Below, in pieces: positions 8,320-15,947 of a stretch of DNA of 64,000 nt. The position numbers and the translations under genes are program-made. Positions within the stretch are counted from its first letter, which is position 1; each line of letters starts with the position of its first letter. Below the pieces are notes generated by a model that made no database searches, had not been told where the DNA came from, and saw nothing but the letters and a program-made list of their open reading frames with translations. Source of the DNA: Latescibacteria bacterium UBA6620 (GTDB taxonomy: Bacteria; Latescibacterota; UBA2968); NCBI GenBank assembly GCA_002433075.1, contig DJHM01000010.1:25200-89199 (forward strand), given 5' to 3'.

Positions 8320-9132
8320 TTACACTCCTTGGGGTAACCCGGAGGTGGCCGCTCGAAGGTCTTCGGCCGCTTTCATCGCGGCGTCCGCGAAGTCCTCGCC
8401 GTCCGACGCATAAAGGATGCCACGGGATGCGTTTATCAAGATGCCACCTCCCCCAGGGAAGGAGCCGCGCCTGACCACGGCCTCGGCGTCTCCACCCTGC
8501 GTCCCCACACCGGGGATAAGAAACGGCAGAGTAGGGGATGTTTTTCGGATCTCTTCCAATTCGTCAGGGTGTGTTGCTCCAACCACAAGTCCACATTCTC
8601 CATGGCTGCTCCACCGATTCACGATTTCGGCGGTAACCGTGTAGAGCGGCCGGCCATCGACCGGCAGGTGTTGGAGGTCGGCGGAAGATTTGTTCGAGGT
8701 CAGACAGAGTACGAACGCACATCGGCCGGGTCTGAGGAAAGGCCTCACCGCATCAAATCCCATGTACGGATTTACGGTCACGGCGTCGGCCCCGATTACG
8801 TCGAAGGCCATGTCGGCGTAACGTTCGGCCGTGTTGCCGATGTCTCCGGCTTTGAAATCGAGAATGACGGGTGTGTCGGATGGAATGTTTCGTCGCACGT
8901 GCGCGAGTACTTCAAGACCTCCTACACCGAGCGCACCAAAGAACGCGAGGTTGGGCTTGAAGGCGCAGGCGATTCCTGCGGTTGCGTCGATCACGTGAAG
9001 CAGGAATTCGGTAACGCCTGCTGCGTCTCTGGGGAGATGGCGAGGCAGTTTATTCAGGTCGGGATCGAGCCCGACACAGACGCAGGAGTCGATAGAGGCA
9101 GCCCGCTGGGCGATGGTGTGTGTGAAGGACAT
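8320..9132 (-). CDS. pyrF: Orotidine 5'-phosphate decarboxylase
   Basis: Last step of UMP synthesis (OMP to UMP plus CO2). The 270-residue protein is of the longer type-2 class: it opens with SCVCVGLDPDLNKLP, has the catalytic LDFKAGDIGNTAERYA motif (Asp-Lys-Asp network) and the phosphate-gripping LIPGVGTQGGD and NASRGILYA loops. A GGAGGTTCG ribosome site precedes the ATG. It lies 16 bases after the macrodomain gene and 1 base before the disrupted phyH, forming one minus-strand unit. Confidence 0.95.
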   Translation of the reverse strand: MSFTHTIAQRAASIDSCVCVGLDPDLNKLPRHLPRDAAGVTEFLLHVIDATAGIACAFKPNLAFFGALGVGGLEVLAHVRRNIPSDTPVILDFKAGDIGNTAERYADMAFDVIGADAVTVNPYMGFDAVRPFLRPGRCAFVLCLTSNKSSADLQHLPVDGRPLYTVTAEIVNRWSSHGECGLVVGATHPDELEEIRKTSPTLPFLIPGVGTQGGDAEAVVRRGSFPGGGGILINASRGILYASDGEDFADAAMKAAEDLRAATSGLPQGV

Positions 9133-9148
9133 CGAACCTCCGTGCGAA

Positions 9149-9679
9149 TCAAGCGGAGAATTTGCGGGTGAGGTAAGTGCGGAAGGCTTCGTAGCCCGTC
9201 TGTTCGAACAGGACGAAGCTGATATGTTCTACGGGTCCGGGGCCGGCCAGCAGCCGCTCGACCACAGCGTCGATCATCGCCTTGGCGGCCGCTTCCAGAT
9301 ACAGTCCTCCGACACCCGTACCGATCGCCGGGTAGGCGAGGCTCTGGATGCCGGATTCGATCGCGAGGGACAAACTGCTCGTCGTGGCCGCCGCAACCTT
9401 GGCTACGTCGGTTTGTAGATCTTGTCCCATTCCGGCTGCGTGAATGACGTGCCTGGCTTTGAGGCTCCCTCCGGTCGTGATGACGGAATCTCCCACTTCG
9501 ACGGGGCCCTGGGAGGAGGCTTCGATCTCGATCCGATCTCCGCCCTTCTTCTTGATGGCTCCCGCGACACCGGCACCCATCCAGAAGTGGTTATTTGCCG
9601 CGTTGACGATGGCGTCGACATCCCGATCGGTGATGTCGCCCAGCTCGATCTCAATTGAAACGCCGGAAACGCGAATCAC
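9149..9679 (-). CDS. Macrodomain protein (ADP-ribose-binding)
   Basis: 176 residues from a GTG preceded by GGGAGGT. It has the macro signature: VDAIVNAANNHFWMGAGVAGAI (ADP-ribose binding and catalytic Asn), DSVITTGGSLKARHVIHAAG, and AYPAIGTGVGGLYLEAAA. Relatives bind ADP-ribose or its O-acetyl ester, or remove ADP-ribose from proteins. A longer in-frame reading back to 9817 exists, but it would run into the RNase P RNA, so the internal GTG is preferred. Upstream of pyrF in the same unit. Confidence 0.88.
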   Translation of the reverse strand: MIRVSGVSIEIELGDITDRDVDAIVNAANNHFWMGAGVAGAIKKKGGDRIEIEASSQGPVEVGDSVITTGGSLKARHVIHAAGMGQDLQTDVAKVAAATTSSLSLAIESGIQSLAYPAIGTGVGGLYLEAAAKAMIDAVVERLLAGPGPVEHISFVLFEQTGYEAFRTYLTRKFSA

Positions 9680-9704
9680 GAGTGACCTCCCTGGCACATA
9701 CACA

Positions 9705-9760
9705 CTCGGCGGATTCGGCACCCCACAGAAGTGATGTACGAGGTGCGCGGATCCGCCGAG
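9705..9760 (-). other. Long hairpin between rnpB and the macrodomain gene
   Basis: Perfect 10-bp arms CTCGGCGGAT (9705-9714) and ATCCGCCGAG (9751-9760) enclose a second inner stem (GCACC at 9718-9722 with GGTGC at 9742-9746). There is no T run on either side, so it is not a normal intrinsic terminator. It could be an RNase P RNA 3'-end processing or stabilising structure, or a leader element of the macrodomain-pyrF unit. Confidence 0.6.
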
Positions 9761-9765
9761 CACGC

Positions 9766-10161
9766 AAGCGGGCCTGTAAGCCGAGTTCTGTCGCCCGTAC
9801 GACGGACGGATGGTCATTTATCTGGGATGCCGGTTACCCGACACCTCGTTGCGGCCAACCCGAGCGTGCGCGTCGCGAGCGACGCGTAGGGCGAGGCGGG
9901 CAGCCTCTTCGCTCCTATTAGGCCTTGCACCGGATGGGGTTTGCCGTGCCGCCCTCGTCTCCGAGCGCGCGGTGGGCTCTTACCCCACCGTTTCACCCTT
10001 GCCCGCTGCCGGTTTCCCGGCCCGCTGGCGGTCTGTTCTCTGTGGCACTTTCCGTCGGGTTACCCCGCCTGGGCGTTACCCAGCATCCTGCCCTTCGGTG
10101 CTCGGACTTTCCTCATCCTTGGAGGTTGAACCTCTTCGGGACGCGACCACCCGGCCCGCTT
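9766..10161 (-). ncRNA. rnpB: RNase P RNA (class A)
   Basis: Catalytic RNA that matures tRNA 5' ends. On the minus strand I can read the conserved 5' core (GAGGAAAGTCCGAGC, then GGCAGGATGCTGGGTAACGC and GGAAAGTGCCACAGA) and the 3' core (GACAGAACTCGGCTTACAGG). The ends are set by the P1 helix: AAGCGGGCC at 10161-10153 pairs with GGCCCGCTT at 9774-9766. Length of about 396 is normal. The gene begins 6 bases after the stop of the zinc-ribbon protein on the same strand. ORFs crossing this segment are spurious. Confidence 0.95.
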
Positions 10162-10167
10162 ACGATC

Positions 10168-10887
10168 CTAAACGAGCACTTCATCCTTCCATATCAGCAT
10201 CCGACCACAATTCTCGCACCGTAGCAACTTGTCGGTTCGACGTGCTTCCACGAGCAACTGTGGGGAAAGTTGGCGGAAGCATCCGCCGCACGCGCCTTTC
10301 TTGATTGCTACCGCCGCAATCCCTCCCTTGACCATGCGTCGGATCCGGTTGTAGGACGAGAGCGCGGGCGCTTCGATGCCGTTCTCGATCTTCTTCCGCT
10401 TATTCATCCACCCCTTGATGTCGCCTTCAACAGACCCGAGCTTCGACTTGAGGTCGTCGATTCGCTCCTGAATTTCGGTCTCCCGCTGAGAGAAGGCCGA
10501 TTTGTCTTCGTTCAGCTTTCCAGACAGATCTTCGTGATCCTCAATCGACTGCAGGATCCCGGTTTCCTGTTCGTCCTTTCGGTTGCCGAGAGACTCGATT
10601 TCGAGCTGCAATGCGTCGTATTCACGGTTGGACTTGACCTCGTAGAGCCGATCCTGATGTTTCTTCAGGTCCTCGCTGATGGTTTCAAGCTCGCCCTCCA
10701 TTGCCCGTCTGCCACTTTCCAGCTCCGTGACCCGCTCTTCGGTTTCCTGGATCGATTTTCGTGCGCTTTCGAGCTCGGACTTGAGGCGTTCGATTTCGTC
10801 CGGAAACTCCTCCTTGGAACGTTCCAGGATACTGATTTCTTTGTCGATCTCTTGGAGTTCCAGCAGCCTGTGGAGGCTCTCCTTCAT
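10168..10887 (-). CDS. Coiled-coil protein with C-terminal C4 zinc ribbon
   Basis: 239 residues. About residues 1-175 are an almost unbroken charged coiled coil (ELQEIDKEISILERSKEE onward); the C-terminus is a zinc ribbon with two pairs of Cys (CGGCFRQLSP and CENCGRMLIW). This matches the zf-RING_7/CT398-like family, annotated as C4-type zinc ribbon proteins, whose function is poorly defined. An AAGGAGA ribosome site precedes the ATG. rnpB starts 6 bases downstream on the same strand, so the two are likely on one transcript unless rnpB has a promoter inside this gene. Confidence 0.88.
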   Translation of the reverse strand: MKESLHRLLELQEIDKEISILERSKEEFPDEIERLKSELESARKSIQETEERVTELESGRRAMEGELETISEDLKKHQDRLYEVKSNREYDALQLEIESLGNRKDEQETGILQSIEDHEDLSGKLNEDKSAFSQRETEIQERIDDLKSKLGSVEGDIKGWMNKRKKIENGIEAPALSSYNRIRRMVKGGIAAVAIKKGACGGCFRQLSPQLLVEARRTDKLLRCENCGRMLIWKDEVLV

Positions 10888-10919
10888 GGTAGGCGATCTC
10901 CTTGCCTGAGGGCTAAAAG

Positions 10920-10954
10920 CAACGGTGCATCTTCGCTGGGAAGATGCACCGTTG
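10920..10954 (-). terminator. Hairpin terminator downstream of tRNA-Val
   Basis: Perfect 15-bp stem (10920-10934 with 10940-10954), 5-base loop, followed on the minus strand by GCTTTTAG. It separates tRNA-Val from the zinc-ribbon gene. A TTTTT run on the plus-strand side (10965-10969) would allow weak action in the other direction. Confidence 0.75.
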
Positions 10955-11006
10955 TCTGGTTGCCTTTTTGTGGGTCTTCCACTCGCGGCGGGCGGCGGGC
11001 GTGAAG

Positions 11007-11083
11007 TGGTGGGCGATACTGGACTCGAACCAGTGACCTCTGGTATGTGAAACCAGCGCTCTAACCAGCTGAGCTAATCGCCC
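11007..11083 (-). tRNA. tRNA-Val (anticodon CAC)
   Basis: Full cloverleaf on the minus strand: acceptor GGGCGAT pairs with ATCGCCC, D arm AGCTCAGCTGGTTAGAGC, anticodon stem CTGGT/ACCAG around loop TTCACAT (anticodon CAC), T arm with GGTTCGAGTCC, discriminator A and encoded CCA. Confidence 0.97.
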
Positions 11084-11177
11084 TGGTGTGTGTACACCGG
11101 GTGCCGTTTTCTTGTCCTTTTTCAGCCGCGATCTATCCTGAAGACGGTGATATGAAGATCATTCAACAGCCCGGCTA

Positions 11178-11205
11178 ATTAACATAAACCCCGATGATCT
11201 GTCAA
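11178..11205 (-). promoter_or_regulatory. Probable promoter for tRNA-Val
   Basis: On the minus strand TTGACA is followed after 16 bases by GTTAAT (4 of 6 matches to the -10 box), about 95 bases upstream of the tRNA 5' end. The -35 box is perfect, the -10 weak. Confidence 0.4.
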
Positions 11206-11214
11206 GTTAGCTGG

Positions 11215-12213
11215 TCAGGTGAGGGGTTGCCGGGGTGAGGGTGGGTGATTGACGGGGTAGTCCGGTTTGTTGCCCTGGAGCACTTTTACAATGTCAGACG
11301 CAACCATGGCCATGTTTTGCGCGGATTCGAGTGAATGCCCCGAACAGTGGGGCGTGAGAAGGACGTTGTCCAGTTCGAGCAGAGGGTTGTCCCCCGGGAC
11401 GGGCTCGGTCTCGAAGACGTCGATGACGGCCCCTGCGATGCTTCCCGCTCTGAGGGCGGCCACAAGGGCCGATTCGTCGATCACGGGCCCCCGCGAGCAG
11501 TTGATCAGGTAGGCATCCTCCTTCATCCGTTCCAGCGCCCACGCATCGATCAGATGATGGGTCGAATCGAGCAGAGGCACGTTGAGAGAGATAAAATCCG
11601 CTGTATCAAGGAGGTCGTCCAGCTCCACACGCCGGGCGCGGAGGCGCTTTTCTTCTTCTTCGGGAGCGGGAAAGGCGTCTGCGTAGACCACGTTCATTCG
11701 GAGCCCCAGCGAGCAGATTTCGGCAATTCTCCGCCCAATACGACCGAATCCCACGATCCCGAGGGTCTTTCCCATCAGTTCGGGGGCGTGAACCTCGTTT
11801 CGGAAAGACCAGTGACCCCCTCGCGTCGCCGCGTCGGCCTGCACGATGTGGCGGGGGAGCGCGATCATCCCCATGACGACAAACTCGGCTACGGACTCTG
11901 CGGGGGCAACGGGGGTGTTTACGATCTGAATGCCCCGGTCTGTTGCTGCGTCCACATCGATGTTGTCGACTCCGATGCCGTGACGACCCACGACCTTCAG
12001 GTTGGGGGCGACGTCCATGACGTCTCCGTCGATTTTGCCCTGTGCACGGGCAAGAATCGCATCGATGTCTCCGACGGCCCTCTTGATGGAATCGGGGTCG
12101 AATCCGTCTGCATACACGATGGACGCCCCGTTCTGGGTCAGATGATCGATGCCTTTCGCGTGCACGGCTTCGAATAGCAGGACTCTGTGGTCGGGCACTT
12201 TCGGTCCTTTCAT
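11215..12213 (-). CDS. D-2-hydroxyacid dehydrogenase (SerA-like, no ACT domain)
   Basis: NAD-dependent oxidoreductase of the D-isomer-specific 2-hydroxyacid dehydrogenase family, 332 residues. Visible: catalytic-domain segment VGRHGIGVDNIDVDAAT, Rossmann motif GIVGFGRIGRRIAE, catalytic Arg in LINCSRGPVIDESALV, Glu in DVFETEP and His in LLTPHCSGHS. The C-terminal regulatory ACT domain of full SerA is absent, so it may be a phosphoglycerate, glyoxylate or other hydroxyacid dehydrogenase. Its start faces tRNA-Glu across a very A+T-rich stretch (12214-12260) that probably holds its promoter. Confidence 0.9.
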   Translation of the reverse strand: MKGPKVPDHRVLLFEAVHAKGIDHLTQNGASIVYADGFDPDSIKRAVGDIDAILARAQGKIDGDVMDVAPNLKVVGRHGIGVDNIDVDAATDRGIQIVNTPVAPAESVAEFVVMGMIALPRHIVQADAATRGGHWSFRNEVHAPELMGKTLGIVGFGRIGRRIAEICSLGLRMNVVYADAFPAPEEEEKRLRARRVELDDLLDTADFISLNVPLLDSTHHLIDAWALERMKEDAYLINCSRGPVIDESALVAALRAGSIAGAVIDVFETEPVPGDNPLLELDNVLLTPHCSGHSLESAQNMAMVASDIVKVLQGNKPDYPVNHPPSPRQPLT

Positions 12214-12266
12214 ATTTTCGTTATAAAGTATTATTTTATTATAATTTATGTGTGAAAATCCTGGAC

Positions 12267-12295
12267 TTGCTCGGATTTTTGCTTTTCTATATATT
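12267..12295 (+). promoter_or_regulatory. Promoter for tRNA-Glu
   Basis: TTGCTC, a 17-base spacer, then TATATT, ending 11 bases before the tRNA 5' end. Spacing is right for direct initiation just upstream of the tRNA. Confidence 0.6.
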
Positions 12296-12306
12296 GGTCC
12301 ACGAGT

Positions 12307-12381
12307 GACCCCGTCGTTCAGCGGTTAGGACACCGGCCTTTCACGCCGGTAACGGGGGTTCGATTCCCCTCGGGGTCACCA
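12307..12381 (+). tRNA. tRNA-Glu (anticodon TTC)
   Basis: Cloverleaf with acceptor GACCCCG/CGGGGTC, anticodon stem CCGGC/GCCGG around loop CTTTCAC (anticodon TTC), T arm GGTTCGATTCC, discriminator A and encoded CCA. Confidence 0.97.
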
Positions 12382-12389
12382 CTTCATTA

Positions 12390-12431
12390 GGGCCCTGCTG
12401 ACGCCAATCTGGCTCGGCAGGGCCCGTTTTA
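12390..12431 (+). terminator. Terminator after tRNA-Glu
   Basis: 9-bp G+C-rich stem (GGGCCCTGC at 12390-12398 with GCAGGGCCC at 12417-12425) followed by GTTTTA, 9 bases after the tRNA CCA. Confidence 0.85.
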
Positions 12432-12514
12432 TTGCGGGTGTAAAATACGCAGGGCGTGTGAATAGGGCCAGTTATAAGCGGTCTTCGGTGTTGTATTTGG
12501 ACGAGAAATCCCTG

Positions 12515-12543
12515 TTGACACTGGTGGTGCGGCGCTGTATACT
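12515..12543 (+). promoter_or_regulatory. Near-consensus sigma-70-type promoter with no ORF behind it
   Basis: TTGACA, exactly 17 bases, TATACT: one of the best promoter matches noted in the window. The predicted start near 12550 is followed by a terminator at 12571-12618 and no convincing ORF, so its product is probably a short RNA. Confidence 0.7.
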
Positions 12544-12549
12544 TTCGTG

Positions 12550-12618
12550 GGGCTATGGGATGGCCCAATTGGGATCCTCGGGCATACTAGGGGTGGGATG
12601 ACCGAGGATCCCGTTTTA
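12550..12618 (+). ncRNA. Candidate small RNA, about 65-70 nt
   Basis: Bounded by the promoter at 12515-12543 and a terminator hairpin (GGGATCCTCGG at 12571-12581 pairs with CCGAGGATCCC at 12602-12612, then GTTTTAT). A small 5' stem-loop (GGGC...GCCC, about 12551-12567) precedes it. It matches no RNA I recognise: I see no SRP RNA, 6S or tmRNA hallmarks. Inference only; an attenuator or leader for a downstream gene is the alternative. Confidence 0.4.
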
Positions 12619-12662
12619 TGTACGGTAGTAAGGGCAGGATATTCGGAACTCGCCAACGATGT

Positions 12663-12694
12663 GGGCGTCTGACTGATGAAGTCGGACGCCCTTT
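12663..12694 (+). terminator. Second hairpin/terminator of the intergenic array
   Basis: 11-bp stem (12663-12673 with 12681-12691, one T-G pair), 7-base loop TGATGAA, followed by a short TTT run. Confidence 0.5.
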
Positions 12695-12717
12695 CCTGTT
12701 TCTACCTGGATTTCACG

Positions 12718-12759
12718 ACCCTCCCACCAGGCGGCTGACGGAGAGGGTGTCTGTTTTTT
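12718..12759 (+). terminator. Third hairpin with T tract
   Basis: Short stem ACCCTC (12718-12723) with GAGGGT (12743-12748), followed by seven T (12753-12759). Weak stem but a good U tract. It lies directly before the next promoter. Apart from the three hairpins, the candidate RNA and two promoters I see nothing coding between 12382 and 12852. Confidence 0.45.
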
Positions 12760-12772
12760 TATGTGCGGAGAC

Positions 12773-12801
12773 TTGACGGGTATACAAATGGATAGTATCT
12801 T
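12773..12801 (+). promoter_or_regulatory. Promoter for the orphan ORF at 12853
   Basis: TTGACG, 17 bases, TATCTT, about 50 bases ahead of a GTG start that has an AAGGAGTG ribosome site. Confidence 0.5.
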
Positions 12802-12852
12802 TTTGTGCAGGTATCGTAGGAAGGTCAGGAATTCCCCACAAGGAGTGTCCTC

Positions 12853-13161
12853 GTGATTCGAACCGTAGCTGCAGACATGGACAGCGTGGTCCGCATAGAA
12901 GATCTGAGTCAGGAATTCGACAAAGTCGTCGAGAGGGTGATCGGGACGGTCGGTGTAGCCTATACCGCCATTGGAAGCGATCGGCTAGAAGGCATTTCGA
13001 GGATCGAGCGCCAGGTCGATGCGTGCGCCCGGGCGTATGTCGCTGGTCGGTGCGATCGCAATCTCTGGCTCCAGGTACTGGATGACTATGAGAGAAGCTG
13101 GTTGGTTGCTGCCGACCTCGCATCTGTGGATGCGCCCGTCACGCAGACGATGGCGGCTTGA
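12853..13161 (+). CDS. Hypothetical protein, 102 residues
   Basis: Not recognised. The start is a GTG with an AAGGAGTG site 6 bases upstream and its own promoter. The protein is soluble, without signal peptide or membrane helix, and looks mainly helical (VRIEDLSQEFDKVVERVIG; then RIERQVDACARAYVAGRC; then LWLQVLDDYERSW). Two Cys (in DACARAYVAGRC) are the only notable residues. It stands alone between terminators, next to HU. Good translation signals make it likely real; function unknown. Confidence 0.6.
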   Translation: MIRTVAADMDSVVRIEDLSQEFDKVVERVIGTVGVAYTAIGSDRLEGISRIERQVDACARAYVAGRCDRNLWLQVLDDYERSWLVAADLASVDAPVTQTMAA

Positions 13162-13287
13162 AAGGCCGTTGCTATTCACCAATGCCTGAAAGCCTGTCAC
13201 CATCGGTTGAGTTGAGATCCATCTTCCCTCACTAACAGGGGAGAGGGGAGGGGAGTTGGGTCCCAGAGGGGGATCGATGGTGAACAC

Positions 13288-13320
13288 GAGCGAGTGACTC
13301 GGGAGGTCACTCGCTCTTTA
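13288..13320 (+). terminator. Terminator downstream of the orphan ORF
   Basis: 11-bp perfect stem (GAGCGAGTGAC with GTCACTCGCTC), 7-base loop, then TTTA. It is about 125 bases after the 12853 ORF. The stretch 13162-13287 holds nothing else I can support. Confidence 0.7.
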
Positions 13321-13331
13321 AATCTGTACTG

Positions 13332-13369
13332 AATAAAAAAGGGTTCGAACAATTACGTTCGAACCCTTT
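13332..13369 (-). terminator. Terminator of the HU gene
   Basis: 13-bp perfect stem (13338-13350 with 13357-13369), loop AATTAC, followed on the minus strand by TTTTTTATT, 20 bases past the HU stop. Confidence 0.85.
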
Positions 13370-13388
13370 CGTGCGTCAGATTGTGCTC

Positions 13389-13661
13389 TTATGCCTTGAA
13401 CGCCTTCAGTTTCGCTCCGGCCTTGAACTTGGGCACCGTAGCAGCCTTGATCTTGATGGCCTGTCCCGTCTGCGGGTTCCTGCCGGTTCTGGCTTTCCTC
13501 TTCGATGTTGAGAACGTCCCGAAACCGACGAGCGTCACCGAATCACCCTTCTTCAAAGCTTTCGTGATGTTCGAGAGGGTGGCATCCAGAGCCGCGCCGG
13601 CATCCTTGTTGGACAGACCAGCGTCGGTCGCGATCGAAGCGATCAATTCTCCTTTATTCAA
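13389..13661 (-). CDS. hup: DNA-binding protein HU
   Basis: Nucleoid-associated histone-like protein, 90 residues, normal HU length. It begins NKGELIASIATDAGLSNKDA, has the DNA-embracing arm segment VGFGTFSTSKRKARTGRNPQ (the TGRNP turn is diagnostic) and ends VPKFKAGAKLKAFKA. The start is a TTG with a strong GGAGGTGA site 6 bases upstream. It has its own promoter and terminator. Confidence 0.95.
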   Translation of the reverse strand: MNKGELIASIATDAGLSNKDAGAALDATLSNITKALKKGDSVTLVGFGTFSTSKRKARTGRNPQTGQAIKIKAATVPKFKAGAKLKAFKA

Positions 13662-13784
13662 ACTGTTTCACCTCCCTTCCGCCATTCTTGCGCAGTGCGC
13701 GCCTGGGTGAGTGTCTGGCTTGATTGCGGCCGCTGAGGGAGCCATAAGAGGGAGGTAAAGCCCTATGGCGTCGCTAACCGCGAG

Positions 13785-13814
13785 AGTATACGGCCAGACC
13801 AAATCCAGGGACAA
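13785..13814 (-). promoter_or_regulatory. Promoter for HU
   Basis: Minus-strand TTGTCC, 18 bases, TATACT, giving a leader of roughly 115 bases before the TTG start of HU. In the 284-base gap between HU and the LysR gene I see only this. Confidence 0.5.
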
Positions 13815-13945
13815 GGCCAAATCGGCCTGAGATCAAGCGACACAGGAGCATTCTTCTCTCTTCGGGTTGTTGGCTTACGCTTGGTGTGCTACCTTCTTTG
13901 GATAAAGCACGTAAATTTCGATGGAAGTTTCCATAGGATAAGTTT

Positions 13946-14836
13946 ATGGATATTGAGCAGATGCGGGGCCTTGTGGAAGTCGCGCGGGAGAGGTCTTTCA
14001 CAAAAGCCGCCGGGAAGCTGTTTTTGACTCAGCCAGCCGTAAGTCTTCAGATCAAGGCCCTGGAAGAGGAGGTCGGGCAGCGACTGTTCGAGAGGCACGG
14101 AAAGAGGGTGACGATTACGAACGCCGGGAGACTCCTGTGGGATCGGGCGGAACAGATTCTGAGCCTGGTAGATCGAGCGAGAGAGGATCTGGCGGGGCTG
14201 GGGTCGCTGAATACCGGACATCTGAGAATCGGGACGAGCGATACGAACTGTGCCTATGTCCTTCCTCCGAGCGTTCGATCCTTTCGTGCCCGATACCCGG
14301 GAATCGACATCCGGTTAACCGACCGAATGTCCCGAGAGGTTGTTCGACTGGTTGTGGAGGGGAGCGTCGATTTCGGTATCGCCACCATGCCGGTGGGTCA
14401 CACCGGGGTGGTAACATCCCCACTTTTTGAAAGACGCGATGTTGTTATCGCTCCGCCTGGCCACCGTCTGGCAGGGCGGAAGCGGCTCAAAATCATGGAC
14501 CTGGTTGAAGAAGATTGGCTGATGCTCGAAACCGGTAGCACGAGCAGAGGACTCGTCGATCGTGCCCTTCAAGAAGCGGGACTTAGGCCATCCATCGCGA
14601 TGGAACTGGGCAGTATCGAAGTCATCAAGAAATTCGTGAGCATCGGGCTTGGGATTGCCGTGGTCCCTGAAGTCGCGATCGAACAGGAACGGGCTCAGGG
14701 CGAGCTCTTGTGCCTGAAGGTGCAGGGGATCCCGCCCAGGCAGGTCTCTCTGATTCTCCGGCCGGGGGGATATCTTTCTCCGGCGGCGGATGTTTTTCTA
14801 GACACTCTCAGGAAGGACGTGGGTGCCCGAGGATGA
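13946..14836 (+). CDS. LysR-family transcriptional regulator
   Basis: 296 residues. Residues 1-60 form the winged helix-turn-helix (ARERSFTKAAGKLFLTQPAVSLQIKALEEEVG...LFERHGKRVTITNAG); the rest is the periplasmic-binding-like effector domain with LRIGTSDTNCAYVLPP and GIAVVPEVAIE. It overlaps the following APH-type kinase (ATGATGA), so unusually the regulator is co-translated with its neighbour rather than divergent from a target. Effector unknown. Confidence 0.93.
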   Translation: MDIEQMRGLVEVARERSFTKAAGKLFLTQPAVSLQIKALEEEVGQRLFERHGKRVTITNAGRLLWDRAEQILSLVDRAREDLAGLGSLNTGHLRIGTSDTNCAYVLPPSVRSFRARYPGIDIRLTDRMSREVVRLVVEGSVDFGIATMPVGHTGVVTSPLFERRDVVIAPPGHRLAGRKRLKIMDLVEEDWLMLETGSTSRGLVDRALQEAGLRPSIAMELGSIEVIKKFVSIGLGIAVVPEVAIEQERAQGELLCLKVQGIPPRQVSLILRPGGYLSPAADVFLDTLRKDVGARG

Positions 14837-15774
14837 TGAACTACGGTGGTTTCTCGGTCCCCGATGATCTCCTCGAGGCGGTCGCCAACTCCTACGGGCT
14901 CAAGCCCGTCGTTCTCCGTCATCGAGTCGGTCCCCGTTCGACCGTTCTATTTCTGTCGTCAGGTTGCGAAGCCTACGTGGGTAAATACTATGGGGCGCGC
15001 GATGGGGACCAAATCGAACGGGTCCTGAGGTTGGCAGAGCTTGCTGGGTCTGCAGGATGTCCGGCTGTCGCTGCGATACGCCCTCGTGATACCGACAGGT
15101 GCACCGTCGAGGTCTCTGGGGGGCGAGGCCGATTCGCCCTTTTTCCTTTTGTCCGGGGGTCTGAATACGGACCTGGACGTATCGATCAGCTTCGAACCGC
15201 CGCCCGGCTGCTCGCGAATTTACATCGGAAGAAACCGAACGTGAACGGGCCCTCGGATTCCGATGTGTTGTCTTCTGGGCCGGATCTGGACGTCTGCCCC
15301 GCCTGTTCATCTCTCCTGAAACAAATAGACTCCCGGCAGCTCATGGACCACAAAGTCCATCTGTGCCACGGAGATTTTCGCGGCCAGAACCTGATCTTTT
15401 GTCAGAACCGAGTCGCGGGACTTCTTGATTTCGATGACGCGAGGATCGCGTCCAGGCTGTGGGACCTCTCGTATGCGGTCCTCTTCTTTTCCGCTGCCTT
15501 GTCGGCATCCCCTCTGCTACCCTCCGAACGTCGCGCTTTTCTCCGCACCTATCATCAGCATCTCCCGTTATCTCCCGAGGACCTTGAACGGCTGCCTTCC
15601 TATCTGTGCTGGGCGGCGGCTCGAGGCCTGGCGCTGTGGGAAGACCTTAAGCGCTCAGCCGCTCCCGATGTTCACGGTCGGTTGACGCTGTGGTCTCTCC
15701 GATACGCTCCGATGGTCGAATGGGTTCTGGGGGGAACGCCGGAAAATCTCAGATCCATGACAGGCGACCTCTGA
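14833..15774 (+). CDS. APH-family phosphotransferase (aminoglycoside/homoserine kinase-like)
   Basis: 313 residues, small-molecule kinase of the choline/aminoglycoside kinase fold. The catalytic loop is HLCHGDFRGQNLIF (Brenner motif, HGD...N) and the metal-binding Asp lies in GLLDFDDARIASRLWDLSYA. The N-terminal lobe is short and has FALFPFVRGSEYG at the hinge. The ATG at 14833 overlaps the LysR stop; the in-frame region further upstream lies inside the LysR gene and is not used. It is unlikely to be a true resistance gene; substrate unknown. Confidence 0.82.
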   Translation: MMNYGGFSVPDDLLEAVANSYGLKPVVLRHRVGPRSTVLFLSSGCEAYVGKYYGARDGDQIERVLRLAELAGSAGCPAVAAIRPRDTDRCTVEVSGGRGRFALFPFVRGSEYGPGRIDQLRTAARLLANLHRKKPNVNGPSDSDVLSSGPDLDVCPACSSLLKQIDSRQLMDHKVHLCHGDFRGQNLIFCQNRVAGLLDFDDARIASRLWDLSYAVLFFSAALSASPLLPSERRAFLRTYHQHLPLSPEDLERLPSYLCWAAARGLALWEDLKRSAAPDVHGRLTLWSLRYAPMVEWVLGGTPENLRSMTGDL

Positions 15775-15947
15775 TCTGGGGGCGTGTTGTTCGAGATGGG
15801 CGATTTACTTATCATTACGCGCCTTACTTCAATGCAGTGGTGGGCGAAAGCGCCGAGGGTGCATTGCCGTTTAATTTCTCCTGGCTTGTGCCAGGACATC
15901 TCGCTGGCACGGGGCGGCCGGGTTGCGCGCTGGAATACTAGGGCGAA

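Noticed and set aside
9680..9817. Longer N-terminus of the macrodomain protein
   Set aside because: The extension runs through the hairpin and into RNase P RNA; the GTG at 9679 has a good ribosome site.
9810..10304. Plus-strand ORFs across the RNase P RNA
   Set aside because: They read through the structured RNA gene in the wrong direction and resemble no protein.
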